Positions 50,001-58,253 of a DNA stretch of 64,000 nt are shown one piece after another. Source of the stretch: Novilysobacter_A longmucuonensis (GTDB lineage Bacteria > Pseudomonadota > Gammaproteobacteria > Xanthomonadales > Xanthomonadaceae); assembly GCF_046600735.1 (NCBI RefSeq), contig NZ_JBJMAW010000015.1, positions 1-64,000 of the forward strand, read 5' to 3'. The notes under the pieces were generated by a model that ran no database searches, was not told the origin of the DNA, and saw nothing but the letters and a program-made list of their open reading frames with translations. Made by a program: the position numbers and the translations under genes. Each line of letters begins with the position of its first letter. The stretch's first letter is position 1.

Positions 50001-52280
50001 ATGCCCACAGCCACGCTTGCATCGGCGGTCCTGCCCCGACGCGTCCATGTCGCGCTGGAGCACGTCCATGCGCTGGTGTCCGAAGAGCTCGAACGCCAGC
50101 TCGATGGCATGTTCACCGAGTTCGAACAGCAACTGTTCCGGCGGGCCGAACAGGCCAGCGACCCGGCCCTGCAGGCCGGGCAATTCGAGACCCTGCGCAA
50201 GGTGCGCCAGCGCCGCGCCGAGCTGGCGCCGGCATTCCTCAGGTTCCTGGAGGCGTCACTGGCGCAGATTCGTGCCCCCGCCGGGCCGGCCGGGGCACCC
50301 GCCGCCGGTGGTGAAAAGTTGAAGGTCGATTTCAGCCGGCTGCGCCTGCTCGAAGATGACGAGGTCAGCGAAGGCAGCCTGGTGCGCAGCATCGGCATGC
50401 GCCACGAGTCCCGCGCCGGATTGCCGCTGATGCTGCTGGGGCAGCGCTTCGGTGTGCTGGCCGGCGCCCCGGCGTTCGATGCCGAGCGCCTGCCGCTCGG
50501 GCCGCATGCGCTCGCGCGGGCGCTGCTGCACGCCTGCGAGGTGCTGGAGATCGATCTGGATGTCCGGCTGGTGCTGCTGCATTGCTTCGACCAGCATGTC
50601 ATGGGCAACTACACCCAGTTGGTGGAAACGATCAACGCGCTGCTGGCGCGCGAGAACATCCTGCCCGGCCTGTCCTACGTACCATTGCGGACCCGGGCCA
50701 GCCCCCAGTCGGGCACCCGCAAGGCCGCACCGGGGTCCGGCGAGGCACGCGACACCGCTCGGCTTGAAACACCGGACGCGGCGGGGTCGCGGCCGCATAC
50801 CGGCTGGCTGGGCGAGGCCGGAACAGGTGCCAGCGAGGGGGAAAACCTCGCGTTTTCGCTTCTGCAGGAGCTACTCAGCGGCCGCCGCGACCTGCTCGGC
50901 AAGCTGCGCGGCAGGCCGGCGCCACAACCCGGCGCGCGGGAGTTGGCGACCGGCGAGGTCGTGGATGCGCTCCAATCACAGCAGGCCGACCGCTCCGGGC
51001 CACCGCGCGGCCCACAAACGGTGGCGGAGGTCCGGCAGACCCTGCTCGCGCAGAGTCGCCAGCAGCACGGCAAGCCGATGCGGCTTTCGAGCGGCGACCA
51101 GGACACCTTCGAACTGCTCGAAATGCTGTACGCCGAGATGCGCCGCGATCTGCGCGACGGCGCCCCCGGCACCGCCCTGGCCGAACGCCTGCAGGTGCCG
51201 GTGCTGCGCGCAGCGCTGCAGGATCCCGGCTTTTTCGTACGCAGCCAGCATCCGGCCCGGCAGATGTTGAACGCGGTCGCCGAGGCCGGCGCCAAGTGGC
51301 TGGGCGAGGACGAGACCGATCCGCAACTGGAGTCGCAGCTGCACCGCGCGGTCGATCACGTGGTGGAGAACTACCACGGCGATGCGGCGGTGTTCGAGTC
51401 GGCCAACCAGTCGTTGCAGGAACACCTGCAGTTGCTCGCGCGCAAGGCGGAGGTCAGCGAGCGGCGTCATGTCGAAGCGGTCCGCGGCAAGGAAAAACTG
51501 GAGCTCGCCAAGCGCCGCGCAGCCGAAACGATCGAGCAGGCGATGGAGGGGCAGGCGCTGCCGAAATTCGCACGCGCGCTGTTGCAGCAGGTCTGGAGCG
51601 ACGTGCTCACGCTGGTGCTGCTGCGCCATGGCGAGGACTCCGAGCAGTGGCGGCAGCACGTGGCGGCGACCGCGCAGATCGTGACCGCCAGTGCCGGCGC
51701 CGCGCCGGCGCCCGCCGGACTGGACCAGCGGATCGAACACGCACTGGCGCTGGTCGGCTACCACGCCGGCGAAGCCAGCGCGATCGCGCGCCGGCTCACG
51801 ACCGGTCAGGACGAGCACGACGACGACCCGGCCTCGCGCACCGAACTAGCGATGAAGCTCAAGGCGCGCACCCGGCTGGGCGCGGACGCAGCCGCAACGG
51901 AGGTTGCCCGGCCGCCCCGATCCGCGCAGGAGCAGGCGTGCTACGAACGACTGCGCAGGGTGCCTTTCGGCACCTGGATCGAGTTCACCAGGAACCAGCA
52001 GGGCGAGGTCGTGCGGCGCCGCATGGCCTGGTACAGCCGGGTCACGGACCGGGCCCTGTTCGTCAACCAGCGCGGCCAGCGGGTCGACGAGCAGTCGCTC
52101 GACAACGTGGCCCGCACGATGGCACGCAGCCAGGCCCGGATCGTCATGGCCGAAGAAGGGCGCCCGGTCGATCGGGCGTGGCACTCGGCATTGAACGCGC
52201 TGCGCGGCTTCATCGGGCGCGGCGGCCCGCGGCGCGAGGGCCGCGGCCGCGATGCCCAGGCAGAGGAGCCGTCGCCATGA
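50001..52280 (+). CDS. DUF1631 family protein
   Basis: From the ATG at 50001 the 759 residues have an N-terminal helical part (VHVALEHVHALVSEELERQLDGMFTEFEQQLFRRAEQAS), a Pro/Arg-rich low-complexity linker near residues 230-280, a second helical block (FFVRSQHPARQMLNAVAEAGAKWLGEDE) and a conserved C-terminal GTWIEFTRNQQGEVVRRRMAWYSRVTDRALFVNQRG. The family has no proven activity; the old name thymidine phosphorylase is unsupported. It overlaps the PilZ gene by four bases, which suggests a cyclic-di-GMP connection. The start is less certain than the rest. Confidence 0.88.
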   Translation: MPTATLASAVLPRRVHVALEHVHALVSEELERQLDGMFTEFEQQLFRRAEQASDPALQAGQFETLRKVRQRRAELAPAFLRFLEASLAQIRAPAGPAGAPAAGGEKLKVDFSRLRLLEDDEVSEGSLVRSIGMRHESRAGLPLMLLGQRFGVLAGAPAFDAERLPLGPHALARALLHACEVLEIDLDVRLVLLHCFDQHVMGNYTQLVETINALLARENILPGLSYVPLRTRASPQSGTRKAAPGSGEARDTARLETPDAAGSRPHTGWLGEAGTGASEGENLAFSLLQELLSGRRDLLGKLRGRPAPQPGARELATGEVVDALQSQQADRSGPPRGPQTVAEVRQTLLAQSRQQHGKPMRLSSGDQDTFELLEMLYAEMRRDLRDGAPGTALAERLQVPVLRAALQDPGFFVRSQHPARQMLNAVAEAGAKWLGEDETDPQLESQLHRAVDHVVENYHGDAAVFESANQSLQEHLQLLARKAEVSERRHVEAVRGKEKLELAKRRAAETIEQAMEGQALPKFARALLQQVWSDVLTLVLLRHGEDSEQWRQHVAATAQIVTASAGAAPAPAGLDQRIEHALALVGYHAGEASAIARRLTTGQDEHDDDPASRTELAMKLKARTRLGADAAATEVARPPRSAQEQACYERLRRVPFGTWIEFTRNQQGEVVRRRMAWYSRVTDRALFVNQRGQRVDEQSLDNVARTMARSQARIVMAEEGRPVDRAWHSALNALRGFIGRGGPRREGRGRDAQAEEPSP

Positions 52281-52627
52281 CCGAAGAGTTCCGCCGTGCG
52301 CCGCGGCGCAAGGTGTCCGACAACGTTCCGGTGATCGACACCATGACCGATCGCACTGTCGGCCGGCTCAGCAACGTCTCGGAAACCGGCATGTTGCTGA
52401 TCGCCAACGTGCCGCTGGTCGAGGATGCGCTATACCAGTTCCGTTTCAATATCGGCGATCCGAAGGATCCGGGCGCGGCCATCGAAGTCGGTGCGCACCT
52501 GCTGTGGCAGGACGCGGCCCACGCGTCCGAGCAGACCTGGACCGGCTTCCGCTTCATCACCCTGCTTGAAGACCAGATGCAGCAGCTGCGCGAGTGGCTG
52601 CAGGCACCCGACGGCAGCTACGAGTGA
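52277..52627 (+). CDS. PilZ domain cyclic-di-GMP receptor
   Basis: The 116-residue single-domain protein has both binding motifs: R-R-A-P-R-R near the N-terminus (RxxxR at residues 6-10) and N-V-S-E-T-G (N/DxSxxG). It should therefore bind cyclic-di-GMP. AGGAG lies 8 bases before the ATG and the start overlaps the DUF1631 stop by ATGA. The convergent gene downstream encodes a GGDEF-EAL protein. Confidence 0.93.
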   Translation: MTEEFRRAPRRKVSDNVPVIDTMTDRTVGRLSNVSETGMLLIANVPLVEDALYQFRFNIGDPKDPGAAIEVGAHLLWQDAAHASEQTWTGFRFITLLEDQMQQLREWLQAPDGSYE

Positions 52628-52738
52628 GCCGATCGCGTGGCCGAGCGGGCCGGAACAAGGGCACGCCGCGGTCGACCAGGGCGTGCCGGGGCCGGTAGAG
52701 CCGAACTGTTCGGCGCCTGGTCCGGGCGCCGGAGCGCA

Positions 52739-55441
52739 TCACGGCTGCAGGTAACCGCGGTGGCACACCACCGGCTCGGGCTTGTGCAGCGCGAAGCCCT
52801 GCGCGAAGTCGACGCCGAGCTCGACCAGCGCGCCGACGATCTCCTCGCTGGTGACCCATTCGGCGATGACCTGCAAGCCACGCTGGTGGCCGATGTCGGT
52901 GACCGCGCGCACGATCGCCTGGCTCATCGGGTCGGTCATCAGGTCGCGGATGAAGCTGCCGTCGATCTTGATGATGTCCACCGGCAGGTTCTTGAGGTAG
53001 CCGAACGAGGACATGCCGGCGCCAAAATCGTCCAGCGCGATGCGGCAACCGGCGCTGCGCAGGTGCTGGATGAAACGCGTCACCTGCGACAGGTTGCGCA
53101 CCGCCACCGTCTCGGTGATCTCGAAGCAGACCCGCTCCGGCGCGATGCCATAACGCTCGATCCACTGCAGGATCAGCAGGGCGAAGGATTCGTCCTCGAT
53201 GCTGGCGCCCGAGAGGTTGATCGTCGCCAACTGCAGTCCGGCGCCACTGGGGTGGAGCCGGTCGAAATTCGCCAGCGCCGTCTCGATCACCCAGCGGTCG
53301 ATCATCGGCATCAGGCCGTAGCGCTCGGCCGCCGGCATGAACGCCCCGGGCACCACGAGCTTGCCCTGCTCGTCGCGGAAGCGCAGCAGCAGCTCGAGGT
53401 GCGGCCCGGCGGCGAGCGGCCCCAGCGGAAAGACCTCCTGGTACTTGAGCAGCAGGCGGCGCTCGTCGACCGCCCAGCGCAGGCGGTTGGCCCATTCCAT
53501 CTCGCTCTGCCGGCGCGTGGTGTCATCGTCCTGCGCGGAGTAGAAGTGCACGCGGTTGCGGCCGTTCTCCTTGGCCATGTAGCAGGCGGTGTCGGCCTGG
53601 GCGAGCAGGTCCTTGAGGCTGGTGGTGTCGCCGCGCTCGATCATCACCGCGCCGATGCTCGCGCTGATGGTGTAGGTGCTGTGCTCCCAGACAAACACGT
53701 AGCCGTCGATCCCCTCGCGCAGCCGCTCGGCGACGTGGTGGGCACCGGGCTGGTCGCGCACGCTGGCGGCGAGCACGCCGAACTCGTCGCCGCCCAGCCG
53801 CGCCAGCACATCGCCTTCGCGCAACTGCTCGCGCATGGTGATCGCCAGCTGGCTGAGCAACTGGTCGCCGGCGATGTGGCCGGAGGTATCGTTGATCAGC
53901 TTGAACTGGTCCAGGTCGATGTACAGCAACGCGGCCGCCGGGGCGCCGGCCGCGATCGCGGCCAGTGCGCGCTCGACCTGGCGCTCGAACTCGCGGCGGT
54001 TGTAGAGCTCGGTCAAGGCGTCGTGGCTGGCCTGGTAGCTGAGCAGCTCGGTCAGCTGGCGCTGCTCGGAGATGTCGGTGGCCACCATCAGCAGCTGGTC
54101 GGAGCCGTTCAGTTCGATCGGCTTGATCGACAGCGCCGCCCAGAACCGGTCGCCATTGACGCTGCGCAGCACCGCCTCGACATTGCTGCACCCCCGCGTG
54201 CCGGCCTCGGCGAGCTGGCCGCGCAGTTGTGCGTCCTCGAACAGCAACGGCAGGTGCAGGTCGCCGACACCCTCGCCCAGCCGCGCACGCGAGGCCTGGT
54301 TGGCATAGATGATGCGGCCGTCGCTGCCGCGCGCCAGCAGCACCAGTGCCGGCAGCAGGTCGTTGAGTGCGCGGAAGCGCGCCTCGCTCTCGCGATAGCG
54401 GCGGCTCATGCTCCAGCCCAGCGCCAGCGCGCGACGGCGCGTGCCGGCCACCGAGAACACCAGCAGCGCCAGCAGCAGGCTGGCGACCAGTCCTGGTACG
54501 AGCACCGATTGCGACCAGTCAAGCGTCATCGGGGCATGCTCGGCCGAGTGCATCTCGACCCGCCACACCCGGCCGCCGTAGACCAGGTCCTGCACCGACT
54601 CCCGCGCCGGTGCCGAACCGCCGTGCGGCCGCGGGTGCGAGTCGAACAGCAGGCGCGCCGGCCCGTCGGTGACGTCGCTGATCTCGATGTGCAGCTGCTC
54701 GCGCAGCTCGGCCGCCAGCGCCGATTCGATCAACGGCTGCACGCGGAACGAGATCGCCAGGGAACCGCGCATCCGCTCGCGGCGCTCGTTGCGGGTCAGC
54801 GGTGGCGCGCCCGGGCTGTAGATCGGCAGGCGTAGCGTGATGCCATCGATGACGACGGCCCGGTCGCCGGAGGCCTGCACCAGCCGGAACGGTGCCGACA
54901 GTGCGGGCCGATCGCTGTCTCGCGAGCTCATCACCGCGGACAGGTTGGCCGGCTGCCGGTTGACCAGCAGCCCCACGACCGCTTCATTGCCGTCCAGCGG
55001 CTGCACCAGCTCGGTCACATAGCGGTCGGCACCGCCCTCCTGGGCATCGCCATCCGCACGCCGGGCGTAGGCCAGCGCCTGCAGCCCCGGCATCAGCTCG
55101 CGCGGATGCAGGTTGGCGTACATGTTGGCGAACTCTTCCTGGCTCACTTCCTGCGAGGTCAGGAACAGGGTCTGCACCGCACGGGCCAGAAACTCGGCCG
55201 CTTCCAGCCGGTCCAGCAGTGCGGCATGGGTGCGCTCGGCGACCCGCTCCAGGCTTGCCACGCTCTGGGTTTCGAATCGGCGCTGCTGCACGTTCGCGAC
55301 CCATAGCGATAGCCCGACTCCGGCCACCAGCGCCAGCACGCTCCAGACCCACGGAGATACCCCCAACGGCGCGGGACCCTCCTGCTCGGGCTCCGCCTGC
55401 GGCGACGAGGAGATTCCGTCAAAATCCCTTGACGCTCCCAA
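52739..55441 (-). CDS. CHASE-PAS-GGDEF-EAL membrane protein
   Basis: A membrane cyclic-di-GMP enzyme. Residues 31-50 form the first helix, a periplasmic CHASE domain follows, and a second helix lies near 312-332. A PAS domain, a GGDEF domain with intact G-G-D-E-F (about 550-554) and an EAL domain come next. The EAL motif reads E-L-L-L-R near residue 681; DDFGAG, KIDGSF and A-E-W-V remain, so phosphodiesterase residues appear present. The frame opens at a GTG at 55465, which would overlap the divergent pepQ start; the TTG at 55441 with GGGGGGA upstream is preferred. Confidence 0.9.
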   Translation of the reverse strand: MGASRDFDGISSSPQAEPEQEGPAPLGVSPWVWSVLALVAGVGLSLWVANVQQRRFETQSVASLERVAERTHAALLDRLEAAEFLARAVQTLFLTSQEVSQEEFANMYANLHPRELMPGLQALAYARRADGDAQEGGADRYVTELVQPLDGNEAVVGLLVNRQPANLSAVMSSRDSDRPALSAPFRLVQASGDRAVVIDGITLRLPIYSPGAPPLTRNERRERMRGSLAISFRVQPLIESALAAELREQLHIEISDVTDGPARLLFDSHPRPHGGSAPARESVQDLVYGGRVWRVEMHSAEHAPMTLDWSQSVLVPGLVASLLLALLVFSVAGTRRRALALGWSMSRRYRESEARFRALNDLLPALVLLARGSDGRIIYANQASRARLGEGVGDLHLPLLFEDAQLRGQLAEAGTRGCSNVEAVLRSVNGDRFWAALSIKPIELNGSDQLLMVATDISEQRQLTELLSYQASHDALTELYNRREFERQVERALAAIAAGAPAAALLYIDLDQFKLINDTSGHIAGDQLLSQLAITMREQLREGDVLARLGGDEFGVLAASVRDQPGAHHVAERLREGIDGYVFVWEHSTYTISASIGAVMIERGDTTSLKDLLAQADTACYMAKENGRNRVHFYSAQDDDTTRRQSEMEWANRLRWAVDERRLLLKYQEVFPLGPLAAGPHLELLLRFRDEQGKLVVPGAFMPAAERYGLMPMIDRWVIETALANFDRLHPSGAGLQLATINLSGASIEDESFALLILQWIERYGIAPERVCFEITETVAVRNLSQVTRFIQHLRSAGCRIALDDFGAGMSSFGYLKNLPVDIIKIDGSFIRDLMTDPMSQAIVRAVTDIGHQRGLQVIAEWVTSEEIVGALVELGVDFAQGFALHKPEPVVCHRGYLQP

Positions 55442-55457
55442 ATGAGATCCCCCCGAA

Positions 55458-56819
55458 ATGACCACTCAAGAACTGGCGATGTTATACCCGCAGCACCTGT
55501 GTGAGCTGGAACGGCGAGCCGCAGAGGCGCTGGAGCGCGGGGGCTTTGATCATCTGGTGGTGCCCAGCGGCACGGTGCACTACCAGGTGTTCGATGATCG
55601 CGATTACCCCTACGTGGTCAATCCGCAGTTCAAGGCCTGGCTGCCGCTGACCCGCAACCCAGGCAGCTGGCTGGTCATCACCCCCGGCAAGAAGCCCAGG
55701 CTGATCTACCTGCAACCGTTCGACTACTGGCACGTAGTGCCGCAAACGCCCGAGGGCTGGTGGGTGGAGCACTTCGAGATCGTGGTGATCCGCAAGTGGG
55801 ACGAGGCCTTGCAGCACCTGCCGCAGTCGGAGGCGCGGTGCGCGATCCTGGGTGAACCGCAAAGCGCGCTGGGCGATGACGCCACCGGGCGGTTCAAGCC
55901 GAACAACCCGCCGGCGGTGCTCGACTATCTGGACTACCACCGCGCGTTCAAGACCCCCTACGAGGTCGAGATGATGCGCGGTGCCTCCCGCAGCGGCACC
56001 CGCGCGCACCGCGCGGCCGAGGCGGCGTTCCGCGCGGGCAAGAGCGAGTTCGACATCAACCTGGCCTACGCCGCCGCCGCGCGCCAGGACGCCAGCGAAC
56101 TGCCCTACGGCAACATCGTGGCGCTCAACGAGCACGGCGCGGTGCTGCACTACACCGAACTGGCGCGCGAGGCGCCCGATCCCGTCCGCAGTTTCCTGAT
56201 CGATGCCGGCACCAGCTTCCACGGCTATGCCTGCGACATCACCCGCACCTACGCCACCGACAGCGGTGGCGAGTTCCAGGCGATGATCGACGCGGTCGAC
56301 GCCGCGCAGCTGAAGATGTGCGACCAGGTCCGCGCCGGCACCGACTACACACGCATCCACCTCGATGCGCACCTGGCCATTGCCGGCATCCTCAAGGACT
56401 TCGGCATCAGCAAGGTCGCGCCGGAAACCGCGCTGGAAAACGGTATCAGCAGCGTGTTCTTCCCGCACGGCATCGGCCACGGCATCGGCCTGCAGGTGCA
56501 CGACGTCGGCGGCTTCGCCGAGTCCGACCGCGGCGGCCGTATCGCCAATCCCGACGGCCACCCGTTCCTGCGCCTGACCCGCACGCTGGCGCCGGGCATG
56601 GCGGTGACGATCGAGCCGGGCCTGTACTTCGTCGACCTGCTGCTGGACAAGCTCAGGCAGGGCGAACATGCCGATGCGGTCGACTGGGACCGCATTGCGC
56701 AGTTCAAGCCCTACGGCGGCATCCGCATCGAGGACGAGGTGGTGTGCACCGACGGCGCGCCGCTCAACCTGACCCGCGAGGCCTTCGCCGCCGGCGCAGC
56801 GGAGCCGGGCGCCGCATGA
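55458..56819 (+). CDS. pepQ: Xaa-Pro dipeptidase (prolidase), M24B family
   Basis: The 453-residue protein has the PepQ layout. An N-terminal domain with VVPSGTVHYQVFDDRDYPYVVNPQFKAWLPL is followed by the pita-bread domain, with metal ligands in IDAG (Asp), YACDIT (Asp), HGIGHGIGLQVHD (His), TIEPGLY (Glu) and IRIEDEV (Glu). It cleaves dipeptides ending in proline. Its stop overlaps crcB by ATGA, an unusual partner. It is divergent from the GGDEF-EAL gene with almost no gap. Confidence 0.93.
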   Translation: MTTQELAMLYPQHLCELERRAAEALERGGFDHLVVPSGTVHYQVFDDRDYPYVVNPQFKAWLPLTRNPGSWLVITPGKKPRLIYLQPFDYWHVVPQTPEGWWVEHFEIVVIRKWDEALQHLPQSEARCAILGEPQSALGDDATGRFKPNNPPAVLDYLDYHRAFKTPYEVEMMRGASRSGTRAHRAAEAAFRAGKSEFDINLAYAAAARQDASELPYGNIVALNEHGAVLHYTELAREAPDPVRSFLIDAGTSFHGYACDITRTYATDSGGEFQAMIDAVDAAQLKMCDQVRAGTDYTRIHLDAHLAIAGILKDFGISKVAPETALENGISSVFFPHGIGHGIGLQVHDVGGFAESDRGGRIANPDGHPFLRLTRTLAPGMAVTIEPGLYFVDLLLDKLRQGEHADAVDWDRIAQFKPYGGIRIEDEVVCTDGAPLNLTREAFAAGAAEPGAA

Positions 56820-57211
56820 CCCTGTGGTGGCAGCAGTGCCTGCTGGTGATGCTCGGCGGCGCGCTCGGCGCCGCCGGGCGGTTCTGGCTCAGCGGCTGGC
56901 TGCTGCGCCAGGTCGGCAACGGATTTCCCTGGGGCACGTTGGCGGTCAACCTGATCGGCTCGTTCGCGGCGGGCTTCTTTGCCATCTGGCTGCAGCAGCG
57001 CGGGCCGGCCGGGCTGTACTGGCGGGCGTTCCTGATCGTCGGCCTGATCGGCGGGTTGACCACGTATTCGGCGCTGATGATCGAGTGCCTGCTGTACGGC
57101 CGCTCCGCCCGCGGCGAGCTGATGCTGGCATACCTGCTGGCCAGCCTGGCCGGCGGCCTGCTGCTGGTCTGGCTCGGGGCGCGGCTGGCGGGGCTGCTGC
57201 GGCCGTTCTAG
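56816..57211 (+). CDS. crcB: fluoride channel CrcB/Fluc
   Basis: The 131-residue protein has four membrane helices and the Fluc landmarks LGGALGAAGRFWLSGW, WGTLAVNLIGSFAAGF and GGLTTYSALMIE. It works as a dual-topology dimer exporting fluoride. No fluoride riboswitch can precede it because its start lies inside the pepQ stop (ATGA), so expression should follow pepQ. Confidence 0.95.
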   Translation: MTLWWQQCLLVMLGGALGAAGRFWLSGWLLRQVGNGFPWGTLAVNLIGSFAAGFFAIWLQQRGPAGLYWRAFLIVGLIGGLTTYSALMIECLLYGRSARGELMLAYLLASLAGGLLLVWLGARLAGLLRPF

Positions 57212-57252
57212 CCAGCTGGCTTGAGAACACCATTCAGCTACGAGAGATTTAG

Positions 57253-57311
57253 TCTCCCCCCTGGGCGCGGCTTCAGCTCCCCTCTTTGGAAAAGAGGGGC
57301 TGGGGGAGATT
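57253..57311. terminator. double-stem hairpin between convergent crcB and terC
   Basis: The inner stem CCCCTCTTT / AAAGAGGGG (57279-57299) is enclosed by an outer TCTCCCCC / GGGGGAGA stem. It resembles a dispersed xanthomonad repeat and lies 4 bases from the terC stop, so it probably terminates both transcripts. Confidence 0.6.
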
Positions 57312-57315
57312 TGCT

Positions 57316-58116
57316 TCAGCCGGAGGCCGGCGCCGTCGAGTGGCCGGACCGCTGCGACCGGCGCTCGCCCTCGACGTACTTCTCGTGCAGCTTCACCGGC
57401 GGCTTGGTCTTGGCACTGCGCCGGCGGATCCACAGGTTGATCATCTCCACGAACACCGAGAACGCCATCGCCGCGTAGATGTAACCCTTCGGGATGTGGA
57501 CGCCGAAGCCATCGGCGATCAGCACCAGGCCGATCATCAGCAGGAAGCTCAACGCGAGCACCTTGACCGTGGGGTGCTTCTCGACGAAGTCGCTGATGGG
57601 CTTGGCGAACGCGATCATGAAACCGATCGAGATCAGGATCGCGGTGACCATCACCCAGCGCTGCTCGACCATGCCGACCGCGGTGATGATCGAATCCAGC
57701 GAGAACACCACGTCCAGCAGCATGATCTGGGCGAGGACGCCGCCGAAGGTCGCGGCCGCACTGGTGCCGACCTCCTCCGAGTCGCCCTCGAGCTTCTGGT
57801 GGATCTCGTGGGTGGCCTTGCCGATCAGGAACAGCCCGCCGCCGATCAGGATCAGGTCGCGCCAGGAAAATTGGTGATCGAACAGCGAGAACAGCGGCGC
57901 GGTCAGGCCGATGATCCAGGCGATCGCGAACAGCAAGGCCAGTCGGGTGACCGCGGCCAGCGCGATGCCGAGCTTGCGTGCCTTGTCGCGCTGTTCCGGC
58001 GGCAATCTGCCGGCCAGGATCGAGATGAAGATGATGTTGTCGATGCCCAGCACCAGCTCCAGCGCGGTGAGCGTCGCCAATGCGATCCAGATTTCGGGGT
58101 TGGCCAGTTGTTCCAT
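57316..58116 (-). CDS. TerC family integral membrane protein
   Basis: A 266-residue protein with about seven helices and the TerC metal-site motifs T-A-L-E-L-V-L-G-I-D-N-I-I-F and LLDVVFSLDSIITAVGM. Members of this family handle metals, notably manganese export, or assist protein export at the membrane; the earlier link to tellurite comes from ter operons, which are absent here. A GGAGTGA heptamer array starts 15 bases before its ATG. Confidence 0.9.
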   Translation of the reverse strand: MEQLANPEIWIALATLTALELVLGIDNIIFISILAGRLPPEQRDKARKLGIALAAVTRLALLFAIAWIIGLTAPLFSLFDHQFSWRDLILIGGGLFLIGKATHEIHQKLEGDSEEVGTSAAATFGGVLAQIMLLDVVFSLDSIITAVGMVEQRWVMVTAILISIGFMIAFAKPISDFVEKHPTVKVLALSFLLMIGLVLIADGFGVHIPKGYIYAAMAFSVFVEMINLWIRRRSAKTKPPVKLHEKYVEGERRSQRSGHSTAPASG

Positions 58117-58130
58117 TGCCGTGGTCCTGG

Positions 58131-58248
58131 GGAGTGAGGAGTGAGGAGTGAGGGCTTAGAAGTAAGGGAATAGAAGTAAGGAATTAGAAGTGAGAAGTGA
58201 GAGAAAGCAGACACCCGCGGCGGGCTTTTCTCTCATTTCTTACTCCTC
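58131..58248. repeat. GGAGTGA heptamer array with inverted partner
   Basis: GGAGTGA is repeated three times (58131-58151), then TAGAAGTAAGG-type units and GAAGTGA twice, ending GAGAAAGC. After CAGACACCCGCGGCGG the sequence returns in reverse complement (GCTTTTCTCTCATTTCTTAC to 58248). The unit is again 7 bp, as in the CGGGACT arrays. It fills the pepP-terC gap. Confidence 0.8.
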
Positions 58249-58253
58249 GCTGC

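Noticed and set aside
50001..52280. thymidine phosphorylase
   Set aside because: This name is attached to DUF1631 proteins in some databases, but no phosphorylase motif is present.
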